NCBI GenBank assembly: GCA_016297775.1
Contig: JAEDGA010000005.1
Span: 1 to 58,350, forward strand
Origin: Candidatus Methanomethylophilaceae archaeon
GTDB taxonomy: Archaea; Thermoplasmatota; Thermoplasmata; Methanomassiliicoccales; Methanomethylophilaceae
Length of the DNA: 58,350 nucleotides
Reading direction: 5' to 3'
In this document: in pieces, positions 16,064-24,223 of the stretch
How positions within the stretch are numbered: position 1 is the first letter of the stretch
Layout of the letters: each line of letters begins with the position of its first letter
The notes under the pieces: generated by a model
Told to the model about the DNA's origin: nothing
The model's database searches: none
What the model saw: the letters and a program-made list of their open reading frames with translations, nothing else
Made by a program: the position numbers and the translations under genes

Positions 16064-17080
16064 ATGAACAAGAAGATGATCGTTCGCGCGGACCTCCACG
16101 AGGACGCGGAATACAGGAAGAGGATGGTCACCGACGGACTCGAAGCCGGATTCTGCGCATTCATGCTCAGAGAAGGGGACGAGAGATACGCCGAACTCGG
16201 AAGGATGGATGTCATCTACACTCGCAACGGAGTACCCAAGGACAAGGACATCGTATATGCCAATGTCACCACCCCGGAAGAGCAGGATGCAGTACTGGCA
16301 CTTGCAGGTACGAAGAAGGCAGTCATCGCAGAGACCGGCGAATGGAGGATCATTCCCCTGGAGAACATGATCGCGAAGTTCAGAGGAAGCGGTACCGAGG
16401 TGTACGCCGTCGCACATAACGCGGAAGATGCGGAGACCTTCCTCAAGACCATGGAGAACGGTACCGACGGTGTCGTCATCGCCGTCGACGATCCCTCCGA
16501 GATCTCGTCGTTCCGTTCGATAATCACATCCTGCGGCGAAGAGGATCTGGTCCCCCTCAAGGTGATGTCCGTCAGGCCAGTGGATCTCGGCGACAGGGTC
16601 TGCATCGACACTTGCTCCATGATGGTCCCCGGAGAGGGTATGCTCATCGGATCCTCATCCAACTGTCTGTTCCTGGTACAGTCCGAGAGCGAGGACAACG
16701 GATACGTCGCAGCCAGGCCATTCAGGGTCAATGCAGGTGCCGTTCACTCTTACATACTCGTACCCGGCGGAGGCACCAGATACCTTTCCGAGCTTGCAGG
16801 GGGAGACCCGGTGCTTATCTGCGGAAGGGATGGTACCACCCGTGCCGCATCCGTCGGAAGATGCAAGGTGGAGATCAGACCGCTCCTCATGGTGGAGGCC
16901 ACCGACGGAAACGCCACCTATAACGTGATCCTCCAGAACGCGGAGACCATCAAACTGGTGACCCCCACAGGTTCCAAATCGGTCACCGTACTGAACGAGG
17001 GTGACGAGATCCTTGCAAAAGTCTCGTCCGGAGGCAGGCACTTCGGAATGGCCGTCGAAGAGACGATCACGGAGAAGTAG
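16064..17080 (+). CDS. aroB': 3-dehydroquinate synthase II
   Basis: A 338-residue enzyme of the archaeal DHQ synthase II family, which oxidatively deaminates and cyclises ADTH to 3-dehydroquinate with NAD+. Characteristic stretches are GDRVCIDTCSMMVPGEGMLIG, RPFRVNAGAVHSYIL and the C-terminal GGRHFGMAVEE. It begins 4 bases after ADTH synthase. Unusually it ends with TAG, and the next codon is the in-frame ATG of aroDE. In a pyrrolysine-using organism some readthrough into the next gene is conceivable. GGAG, 6 bases before the next ATG, argues for ordinary reinitiation. Confidence 0.94.
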   Translation: MNKKMIVRADLHEDAEYRKRMVTDGLEAGFCAFMLREGDERYAELGRMDVIYTRNGVPKDKDIVYANVTTPEEQDAVLALAGTKKAVIAETGEWRIIPLENMIAKFRGSGTEVYAVAHNAEDAETFLKTMENGTDGVVIAVDDPSEISSFRSIITSCGEEDLVPLKVMSVRPVDLGDRVCIDTCSMMVPGEGMLIGSSSNCLFLVQSESEDNGYVAARPFRVNAGAVHSYILVPGGGTRYLSELAGGDPVLICGRDGTTRAASVGRCKVEIRPLLMVEATDGNATYNVILQNAETIKLVTPTGSKSVTVLNEGDEILAKVSSGGRHFGMAVEETITEK

Positions 17081-18367
17081 ATGAGAGTCTGCTCCACCTA
17101 CAGATCATCCACGGACTACGACGGCAGAAAAGGATGCCGCGAGTACAGGCTGGACGCGTTCGACGAACTTCCCGAATGGGATGAGGAGACCGTGATCACA
17201 CTATGCGGGAAGGATGTTTCATCCGTACCCGAAGGTTTCACGGGACTGGTCGATGTTGGGGACGACGACATCCCCTGCGGATTCAGGAAGATAGTGTCCC
17301 ATCATGACTTCGACGGCACACCTTCCGCGGATGAGATAGTGTCCATACTATCAGCCAACGGCGCAGAGGTCACCAAGGGCGCCTTCATGGTCCGTTCCTT
17401 CGGGGACCTGTGCTCCCTTCTGGACGCATCAGCATCCATCGGAAGAAGACATGTGATACTGGGGATGGGAGAGACCGGTACCGTCACCAGACTGAGACAG
17501 AGGATACTCGGCAACGAGTTCACCTTCGGATACGTGGGCGAACCCACAGCACCCGGACAGCTGGGTGCGGACGAGATGTCCGACCTGGGAGATGACTGTA
17601 CCGTCCTTGGTATAACCGGCAACCCTCTGGGACACAGCATGTCCCCCTTGATGCAGGGCGCCGCCATGAAGGCCGCCGGGATCAAAGGGGTCTATCTTCG
17701 CTTCCAGTCCGATTCCCTGGACAGGATCGAGGATGCCATCAGAGGATACGACATACGCGGAATGAACGTGACCATCCCGTACAAAACCGATATTCTGGCA
17801 CATCTGGATCGCGTGGATGATGTCGCGGGATCCGTAGGTGCTGTGAACACGATAGTCAACGACAACGGCACGCTTAAGGGATACAACACCGACGTCGCCG
17901 GTATCGTGCATGCATTCAGAGATGGATGTCCCGACAAGGGATCCAAGGCGTTGATCATGGGATCCGGAGGTGCCGCAAGAGCGGCCGTGGCCGCGATGAC
18001 GGGCATGGGATGCGAGGTAACCGTTGTAGGAAGGAACCCTGTGACAGTGAACACCATCAGCGAGGACTTCTCCGTATCCGGCGTGCTGTCCGCAGATGTG
18101 TCTGATTACGATATAGTGATGAACTGCACCCCCATCGGCATGAAGGAGGATACTCCGTATCCCGCTGATATATCTGGCATATGCGACAGACACATCGTGT
18201 TCGATGCCGTATACAACCGTACCACCGAGCTGATGTCCAAGGCCCGCTCCGCAGGTGCCACGATACTCAGCGGAAGGGACATGCTGATAGGTCAGGGTGC
18301 GGAAGCGTTCAGACTGTGGTTCGGCATGGATGCAGATATAGATGCCATGGAGGCAGTGTTCAGATGA
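17081..18367 (+). CDS. aroDE: Bifunctional 3-dehydroquinate dehydratase / shikimate dehydrogenase (AroD-AroE fusion)
   Basis: A 428-residue fusion. Residues 1 to about 165 are type I dehydroquinate dehydratase: EYRLD (21-25), the catalytic His in SHHDF (73-77), Lys99 as the likely Schiff-base lysine, and GEPTAPGQ (153-160). From about 174 it is shikimate dehydrogenase: GITGNPLGHSMSP, catalytic Lys235 in NVTIPYK, Asp271 in YNTDVAG, and the nucleotide loop GSGGAAR (294-300). It therefore does steps 3 and 4 of the pathway. The dehydratase half is shorter than usual (about 220 residues), so the barrel may be trimmed. It overlaps the next start by ATGA. Confidence 0.9.
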   Translation: MRVCSTYRSSTDYDGRKGCREYRLDAFDELPEWDEETVITLCGKDVSSVPEGFTGLVDVGDDDIPCGFRKIVSHHDFDGTPSADEIVSILSANGAEVTKGAFMVRSFGDLCSLLDASASIGRRHVILGMGETGTVTRLRQRILGNEFTFGYVGEPTAPGQLGADEMSDLGDDCTVLGITGNPLGHSMSPLMQGAAMKAAGIKGVYLRFQSDSLDRIEDAIRGYDIRGMNVTIPYKTDILAHLDRVDDVAGSVGAVNTIVNDNGTLKGYNTDVAGIVHAFRDGCPDKGSKALIMGSGGAARAAVAAMTGMGCEVTVVGRNPVTVNTISEDFSVSGVLSADVSDYDIVMNCTPIGMKEDTPYPADISGICDRHIVFDAVYNRTTELMSKARSAGATILSGRDMLIGQGAEAFRLWFGMDADIDAMEAVFR

Positions 18368-19185
18368 TCGGACACGGGAGATCCCACGGTGCCATCTCCG
18401 TGATAAACGCCATCCCCTGCGGTATCGGATCCACCATAGGTGTGGACCTCACTACGGATGTCACATTCTCGGATGATGTTGATGCCACGAACATAAGGAT
18501 CGAAGGTAGTCCCGACATGGACGACGGATTGGTACGTCTCTGCGTGAGAAATACGATGGAAAGGATCGGCATCGATACCGATACCCCATACAGTCTCGCA
18601 GTGAGATCGATGATACCCCCGTCAAGGGGTCTGAAGAGTTCCAGTTCCGTCTGCAATGCCACGATCGCCGCTGTCCTGGACGCATACGGTGAGTCCATGG
18701 ACGAGATGGAGATGCTCAGGATAGGTGTGAACTGTGCCAAGGAGGCGGGTGTGACCATCACTGGTGCCTTCGACGACGTGTGCGGATGTCATTTCGGAGG
18801 GGTTGTGTTCACGGACAATTCCAAGAACGAACTCATCGGAAGGAACGATATCGGAAGATATGATGTCGTACTCAGGATACCCGACAGGATAATCCCAAAG
18901 AACAGGGTATCCGTGGACAGATACAGGGAGAGGAAGGACGAATTCTCCGAAGCATTGAGAATTGCATACGAGAGACCCTTCGAAGCACTCACCATCAACG
19001 GAAGACTGGTGGCAGAGATAATCGGTGCAGACACATCGATAATAGATATGGCACTTGAGAACGGCGCCATAGCCGCAGGGATCTCCGGTACCGGACCGGC
19101 GATCGCGGCGGTTACGGAACACGGAAAGGGGAAGGAATTGGCATCCATCCTCGGCGGCAAAACGATCGTCACGGTGACAAGATGA
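18364..19185 (+). CDS. aroK: Shikimate kinase, archaeal GHMP type
   Basis: A 273-residue kinase of the GHMP superfamily, unrelated to bacterial AroK. The ATP loop is PPSRGLKSSSSVCNATIAAV (85-104), and the C-terminal glycine motif is AGISGTGPAIAAV. It phosphorylates shikimate at O3. Both ends overlap neighbours by ATGA, placing it firmly in the operon between aroDE and aroA. Confidence 0.92.
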   Translation: MIGHGRSHGAISVINAIPCGIGSTIGVDLTTDVTFSDDVDATNIRIEGSPDMDDGLVRLCVRNTMERIGIDTDTPYSLAVRSMIPPSRGLKSSSSVCNATIAAVLDAYGESMDEMEMLRIGVNCAKEAGVTITGAFDDVCGCHFGGVVFTDNSKNELIGRNDIGRYDVVLRIPDRIIPKNRVSVDRYRERKDEFSEALRIAYERPFEALTINGRLVAEIIGADTSIIDMALENGAIAAGISGTGPAIAAVTEHGKGKELASILGGKTIVTVTR

Positions 19186-20453
19186 CAGACATTACATTCA
19201 ACGGCGGAAAGGTTTCCGGAACGGTCACCCCTCCGTCATCCAAGAGTTTCACACACAGAGCGATAATCCTCGCGGCACTGTCCGGAGGAAGATGCAGGAT
19301 AGACAACCCTCTGATCTCCTTCGATACGGAGGCCACCATGGATGCGGTACGCTCCATGGGTGCGGATGTATCCAAGGACGGCGGTTCGGTGATAGTGGAT
19401 GCGTCCGCAGGACTTCATGCGCCGTCCGGCACCATAGATGTACTCAACTCCGGTACCACCCTCAGACTGATGACGGGTGTGGCATCCACCTTCGGTTCCG
19501 AGACCGAACTGACCGGCGACGAATCCATAAGGAAGAGACCGATGGGGCCGCTCCTGGATGCGCTGGCACTCAACGGTGTCGTATGTTCGTCCTCCGACGG
19601 TAGGCCTCCGGTACGTGTCAGAGGCCCTCTGAAAGGAGGCAGGATGGAGATCGACGGAGGGATGAGTTCCCAGTTCGTATCATCGATAATGATATCCGCA
19701 CCACTGGCACAGTCCCCCGTGGACATACATGTCGTAGGTGAACTGGTATCCAAACCGTATGCGGACATCACTCTGTCCATGATGAAGCGCTTCGGTGCCG
19801 ACATCGAGGAGATCGGATACGGATACCATGTCGGAAGCAAGGGATACACCCCGATAGACTACAGCGTACCCTCGGACTACTCCTCAGCAGCATTCCCGCT
19901 GGTCGCGGGCGCATTGGGCGGAGAGGCCACCGTGCGCAACATGGACCCTGAATCCAAACAGGGCGACAAGAGGATCGCCGACATCCTGGAGGATGCCGGC
20001 ATGAATGTCATCAGAGAGAAGGATACCATCACCTGCATCGGGACCGGGAGACCGAAGGCGATCGATGTGGACATGTCCGACATACCTGATCTGTTCCCTA
20101 TCGTGTCCGTACTGCTGAGTACGGCGAACGGGGAGAGCAGGCTCTACGGTGCACCCCATCTCAGGTTCAAAGAGAGCGACCGCATACAGCTCACCACCGA
20201 CATGATATCCGCACTCGGCGGGGACATCACCGGTACGGATGACGGATGTGTGATCAGAGGTGTGGAAAGACTCAAAGGCGGAAGGATCGAACATGCAGGG
20301 GACCATCGCATGATGATGTCCGCCGCGATCGCATCGCTTGTGAGCGAGGGGCCGGTGTCCATGGAGGACGATGCGTGTTGGAACGTATCCTATCCCGGAT
20401 TCCCCGAACAGATGATCTCCCTGGGTATGAGGTGTGACAGATGTACTCGGTAG
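19182..20453 (+). CDS. aroA: 3-phosphoshikimate 1-carboxyvinyltransferase (EPSP synthase)
   Basis: A 423-residue two-domain enzyme joining phosphoenolpyruvate to shikimate 3-phosphate. Landmarks are PPSSKSFTHRAIILAAL at the start, LNSGTTLRLMTG, the GGMSSQFVSS substrate loop, and LRFKESDRIQ. The second rare TAG stop of the window ends it; readthrough would add only 19 codons before TAA. It overlaps aroK by 4 bases and aroC by 13 bases. Confidence 0.95.
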   Translation: MTDITFNGGKVSGTVTPPSSKSFTHRAIILAALSGGRCRIDNPLISFDTEATMDAVRSMGADVSKDGGSVIVDASAGLHAPSGTIDVLNSGTTLRLMTGVASTFGSETELTGDESIRKRPMGPLLDALALNGVVCSSSDGRPPVRVRGPLKGGRMEIDGGMSSQFVSSIMISAPLAQSPVDIHVVGELVSKPYADITLSMMKRFGADIEEIGYGYHVGSKGYTPIDYSVPSDYSSAAFPLVAGALGGEATVRNMDPESKQGDKRIADILEDAGMNVIREKDTITCIGTGRPKAIDVDMSDIPDLFPIVSVLLSTANGESRLYGAPHLRFKESDRIQLTTDMISALGGDITGTDDGCVIRGVERLKGGRIEHAGDHRMMMSAAIASLVSEGPVSMEDDACWNVSYPGFPEQMISLGMRCDRCTR

Positions 20454-21508
20454 GCAACAGACTTAGGATCTCCCTCTTCGGAAAGAGCCATGCGGATTGC
20501 ATCGGTTGCATAATGGAGGGCGTGCCGATCGGTATGCCTGTCGACGTCGGTCACGTGAGGGAGCAGATGTCCCTCAGAAAGCCGTCCGACGGTATCGGTA
20601 CGCCCAGGAAGGAGGCCGACGAGGTCGTCTTCGAATACGGCCTCAACGACGGTATCGCTACTGACGGGACTCTGCTGATGACCATATACAACGGCAACAG
20701 GAACAGTGCCGCATATGACAAGTTCAAGATAAGACCCAGACCGGGACACGCAGACCTCCCCGCGCTCTTCAAGTTCAAAGATTACGACGTGGCAGGAGGT
20801 GCACAGTTCTCCGGAAGGATGACCGCCCCGTTGGTCGCCGCAGGCGCAGTGGCAAAACAATATCTGAAGAAAAAGGGGATCGATATAGCCGCATTCACCA
20901 GATCGATCGGCGACATCAGGGACGTGAAGCAATACGATGTGTCCGAATACGGAAGGTCCGTATCATACAGGACCCGCGCGATGGATGCCGATATGGACAG
21001 GATGATGACCGACACCATAACGAAGGCCGGAAGCGAAGGTGACAGTGTCGGAGGCATCATAGAATGTGCCGTTACCGGCCTCCCCATCGGATTCGGCGGA
21101 GAATGGTTCGACGCATTGGACGTGAGTGTCGCAAGGATGATGTTCTCCATACCTGCGGTCAAGGGCGTGGAGTTCGGAGCAGGTTTCGGGATCACGGAGA
21201 TGAAGGGTTCCGAAAGCAACGATCAGTACACCGTGAAAGACGGAAGGATAACCGCCAAGAGCAACAACATGGGCGGAGTCACCGGAGGGTTGAGCAACGG
21301 TATGCCCCTGGTATTCAGAGTTGCGATCAAACCCACCCCGTCCATAGCGAAGGAACAGCGGACCGTCAACCTGGAGACCATGGAGGAGGACAGCATATCC
21401 GTCACCGGACGCCACGACCCGTGCATAGTGCCGAGGGCAGTGGCCGTGGTGGAGGCCATGGCGGCCATCGCGATAATGGATCAGGAGCTGTCCTTCACAC
21501 CCTTCTGA
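20441..21508 (+). CDS. aroC: Chorismate synthase
   Basis: A 355-residue enzyme making chorismate from EPSP with reduced FMN. Signatures are GNRLRISLFGKSHADCIG, RPRPGHADLPALFKF, the FSGRMTAPLVAAG region, and GGVTGGLSNGMPLVFRVAIKPTPSI. It is the last gene of the operon. Its end overlaps the convergent pheA-like gene by 14 bases. Confidence 0.96.
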   Translation: MYSVGNRLRISLFGKSHADCIGCIMEGVPIGMPVDVGHVREQMSLRKPSDGIGTPRKEADEVVFEYGLNDGIATDGTLLMTIYNGNRNSAAYDKFKIRPRPGHADLPALFKFKDYDVAGGAQFSGRMTAPLVAAGAVAKQYLKKKGIDIAAFTRSIGDIRDVKQYDVSEYGRSVSYRTRAMDADMDRMMTDTITKAGSEGDSVGGIIECAVTGLPIGFGGEWFDALDVSVARMMFSIPAVKGVEFGAGFGITEMKGSESNDQYTVKDGRITAKSNNMGGVTGGLSNGMPLVFRVAIKPTPSIAKEQRTVNLETMEEDSISVTGRHDPCIVPRAVAVVEAMAAIAIMDQELSFTPF

Positions 21509-22052
21509 TGATCGAGAACTGGGTCATATTCTCCTTGTTGTCCTCGACGTTCTCGTGTGCAAGGTACAGTCCGTAGTGCTCACCGGCATCCCTCCTGCAG
21601 ACCGCCGCACAATCATCGGACAATGTACCGTCCGCAAGCATCTCTGCCGCGTATGCGGTATCCTCGCACTCCGAGAACTCCGCGTTGGGATACAGTCTGT
21701 GAAGGTTGTCCTTGGACTGGAGCAATGCCTGTATGTGGGACACGAGCTTTGTGACCTTTGCATCCTTGTGCTTCAGGAAGACACAGTGGTGTATATGGGT
21801 CCATTCCATGCGGATGGATTCGATAGGTTTGCCTTCGAGGGCCTCCCTCGTCTCCATGACAGGGCCCGCGAAACGGTTGCAGACGGCAAGTACGCCGTAA
21901 TCGATGCTCCCGTCCATAAGTGCGGATACGACACCCGCGGCGGACATCAGTGCGACATGTTCGCACTCCTCCAGACCTATGGCCTTGGCAAGCCTTTCCG
22001 ACATCTCTGCCGAGTTGGAGAAAGGTATCCCCATATATCCTACCCTGATCAT
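21495..22052 (-). CDS. pheA: Prephenate dehydratase-like protein, short and without ACT domain
   Basis: A 185-residue protein that looks like the catalytic part of prephenate dehydratase (prephenate to phenylpyruvate). Corresponding stretches are GYMGIPFSNSAE (usually GPxGTFSE), DGSIDYGVLAVCNRFAGPVMET (usually PIENSxEGxVxxT), SHIQALLQ (usually SHPQALAQ), and a final NMTQFSIIRR (usually NxTRFxVI). The catalytic Thr is kept, but ENS has become CNR and TRF has become TQF. The regulatory ACT domain, about 80 residues, is absent. It could be a divergent active enzyme or a ligand-binding relative. Its ATG overlaps the transporter stop (ATGA). Confidence 0.68.
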   Translation of the reverse strand: MIRVGYMGIPFSNSAEMSERLAKAIGLEECEHVALMSAAGVVSALMDGSIDYGVLAVCNRFAGPVMETREALEGKPIESIRMEWTHIHHCVFLKHKDAKVTKLVSHIQALLQSKDNLHRLYPNAEFSECEDTAYAAEMLADGTLSDDCAAVCRRDAGEHYGLYLAHENVEDNKENMTQFSIIRRV

Positions 22053-22951
22053 GCGGCGACCTCCGTGCGCTTCACGCCGAATTCCATGTTTAGGAGGATG
22101 ACGGACACCAATATAAGGAATATACCCAGACAGTTGGAGAATGTCAGCATCTCGCCGTATATCGCTATGCCCGCGATGGTCGCCACCATGGGTTCTATGA
22201 ACGCTATGACGGATGCCTTTCCGGCATCCATACCCTTGAGACCCTTGGCATACAGGAAGTACGGGATCAGGGTGATCAGGATACCGAGACCGAGCATGTA
22301 CATCGTACCATTCGCGGAAGATGCGGCGATACCTATGATACCTGCGGGATCGGAGAAAGGCAGGATGCACAGCGATGCCACCAGGAAGGTATACATGGTC
22401 ATCGTCATCGGGTGATACTTCCTCAAAGCGAACTTGCCGAAGATGGAGTACAGGGAATAACTGATACCCGAACCGAGACCTAACAGGAAACCCTTCATGT
22501 TGAATGCGTCGGATCCTCCGATCAGCCCTGCCGTCAGCACGCATCCGATGAATGCGAACACCAGTGCCAGAATCTTCTGTATGGTCAGGACCTCCTTGAA
22601 TATGAGAACGGACAGGATCATCACGAAACACGGTGCCGTATAGAGAAGGACGGCGGTCATGGAAAGGGACACCAGTTCCGCGGTCTCGAAGTACAGTATG
22701 TTGAAGATCACGATACTGAGAAAACCGGTACCGATGAACATCCAGATGTCCCTGGGATCGATACGGAGGAGTTTCCTGTCATACACGGACAATATCGCCG
22801 CCATCATGGCGGCCGTGATGAAACACCTCACTTCGGTTATCTGAAGGGATGTGAGCCCCACGGCATTCAATTCACGGGAGAATACACCTATCACACCCCA
22901 GAGGGATGCTGCTGCTACGATGAACAACGCAGACAACTTAGACGAGTCCAT
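22049..22951 (-). CDS. EamA/DMT family transporter
   Basis: A 300-residue, ten-helix protein with two EamA repeats, as in drug/metabolite exporters (RhaT/YdcZ/PecM group). Repeat one contains ASLWGVIGVFSRE and ends near GCVLTAGLIGG; repeat two begins at GFLLGLGSGISYSLYSIFGK and has IEPMVATIAGIAIYGE, the classic EamA end motif. It is first in an operon with the prephenate-dehydratase-like gene, so an aromatic compound is a possible substrate. The ATG at 22951 was chosen; an in-frame GTG at 22963 is an alternative. Confidence 0.85.
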   Translation of the reverse strand: MDSSKLSALFIVAAASLWGVIGVFSRELNAVGLTSLQITEVRCFITAAMMAAILSVYDRKLLRIDPRDIWMFIGTGFLSIVIFNILYFETAELVSLSMTAVLLYTAPCFVMILSVLIFKEVLTIQKILALVFAFIGCVLTAGLIGGSDAFNMKGFLLGLGSGISYSLYSIFGKFALRKYHPMTMTMYTFLVASLCILPFSDPAGIIGIAASSANGTMYMLGLGILITLIPYFLYAKGLKGMDAGKASVIAFIEPMVATIAGIAIYGEMLTFSNCLGIFLILVSVILLNMEFGVKRTEVAA

Positions 22952-23064
22952 TATATTCCCCACGGCCTAACAATATGGCCTATATGATTGTTTTGCAACT
23001 ACGCCCCATCACCTCTCGGGATGGTATGGGATGATGTTGTAACTGCAAAAACCATTTCAAATGA

Positions 23065-23352
23065 ATGATACTGCCTATGGTCATGATCTATGGATTGTTC
23101 GAGATCCTCATGCTCCTGTGCTTCGCTACCGCATGGCCCTTCTCCATCTACAAACTGTACAAATCCGGCAGCAACCAGGGTAAGAGCATCGTATTCTCCT
23201 ACGTCGTGCTGTTGGGATATGTCTTCGGAATGACCAACAAGGTGATCAACAACGATGTGAACTATGTCTTAGCGTTCTACATCCTGGACTTCGTGTTGGT
23301 ATCCCTGGACATGGTCATGTATTACAGGAACGTGCGCAGACAGAAAGAATGA
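23065..23352 (+). CDS. Small three-helix membrane protein
   Basis: A 95-residue protein with three hydrophobic segments (about 5-25, 41-58 and 66-86), a Lys/Ser-rich loop (KLYKSGSNQGKS), and a basic tail (YYRNVRRQKE). The size and layout resemble single SemiSWEET-type units, but I see no PQ motif, so this is only a comparison of shape. It is alone, with a bidirectional terminator between it and trpA. Confidence 0.6.
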   Translation: MILPMVMIYGLFEILMLLCFATAWPFSIYKLYKSGSNQGKSIVFSYVVLLGYVFGMTNKVINNDVNYVLAFYILDFVLVSLDMVMYYRNVRRQKE

Positions 23353-23449
23353 CACGGATCGGGATGGAAATCCTCGATACCGTATACGTGTGGATGTGAT
23401 GCACACCTTCGCTCCGATGCCACCGTCCGTATCGCATACATCCAAAAGA

Positions 23450-23485
23450 GAAGGGGAATGCCTGCCATAGACAGGCGTTTTTATG
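23450..23485. terminator. Bidirectional terminator between the small membrane protein and trpA
   Basis: The stem GCCTG/CAGGC (23460-23476) has a 7-base loop. It is followed by GTTTTTATG on the plus strand and by CCCCTTCTCTTTTGG on the minus strand. It lies between two convergent genes. Confidence 0.6.
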
Positions 23486-23491
23486 ACGTGG

Positions 23492-24223
23492 TCACAGAGC
23501 CTTGCGTATGCCCGACACATACTCGAAGATCTCGGATTCGGCATCGCCGTTGCCGATGATCTCCACTACGCCGGACCCTATGACCAGACCGTCCGCGGAA
23601 CCCATGCGGCTCGCGGCATCCTCCGGTCTTCCGGAACCGAATGCGACCAATACCGGTACATCGGTCCTTCCCTTGATGAGGGACACCATCCTATCCACCT
23701 CCCCGGGATCCTTGTCCATGGGAACGAGATAGATGAATCCCTCCGCCTTGTCCGCGAGAAGTGCCAACCTCCCGTCGGATGCCGGATACACAGCAGTGAT
23801 CAGCGAGATCCCGTTCTTCTTTGCGAAAGATGATACCTCGGTCCTTTCCTCGTACGGCATATCGATTATGAAGACTGATGATACATGACCTTCCGCACAG
23901 CATCCGAAGAAACGGTCGTATCCGTACTCGAATATCGGATTGAGGTAGCTGACTATGGACACAGGTATGTCGCTCTGCGACCTGACCTTCTCCAACACCG
24001 AGAATGCCGTATCGATATTGGCACCGGAGGCCATTCCGCGCAATGCTGCATCCTTCTGGGCGGGTTCATCGGCTATCGGATCGGAGAATGGTATCCCTAT
24101 CTCCACCATGTCGGCTCCAGCCTTCTCAAGTGCCAGAATGTACTTCACAGTACTGTCCGCATCGGGATCCCCGACGACCACGTACGGCACAACGGCCTTC
24201 CTGTCCCTGAACGATTCACTCAT
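23492..24223 (-). CDS. trpA: Tryptophan synthase alpha subunit
   Basis: A 243-residue TIM barrel that releases indole from indole-3-glycerol phosphate. The catalytic Glu lies in ADMVEIGIPFSDPIADEP and the catalytic Asp in VFIIDMPYEE; GFIYLVPMDKDPG and VAFGSGRP are phosphate-site loops. In most TrpA the last reads VGFGIS, so it is somewhat divergent. It is slightly shorter than the 250-270 usual. The start at 24223 overlaps the trpB end by 8 bases. Confidence 0.9.
   Translation of the reverse strand: MSESFRDRKAVVPYVVVGDPDADSTVKYILALEKAGADMVEIGIPFSDPIADEPAQKDAALRGMASGANIDTAFSVLEKVRSQSDIPVSIVSYLNPIFEYGYDRFFGCCAEGHVSSVFIIDMPYEERTEVSSFAKKNGISLITAVYPASDGRLALLADKAEGFIYLVPMDKDPGEVDRMVSLIKGRTDVPVLVAFGSGRPEDAASRMGSADGLVIGSGVVEIIGNGDAESEIFEYVSGIRKAL

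Noticed and set aside
22990..23060. TTTTGCA...TGCAAAA half-sites between the EamA and small membrane protein genes
   Set aside because: Imperfect and widely spaced; no clear relation to either promoter.
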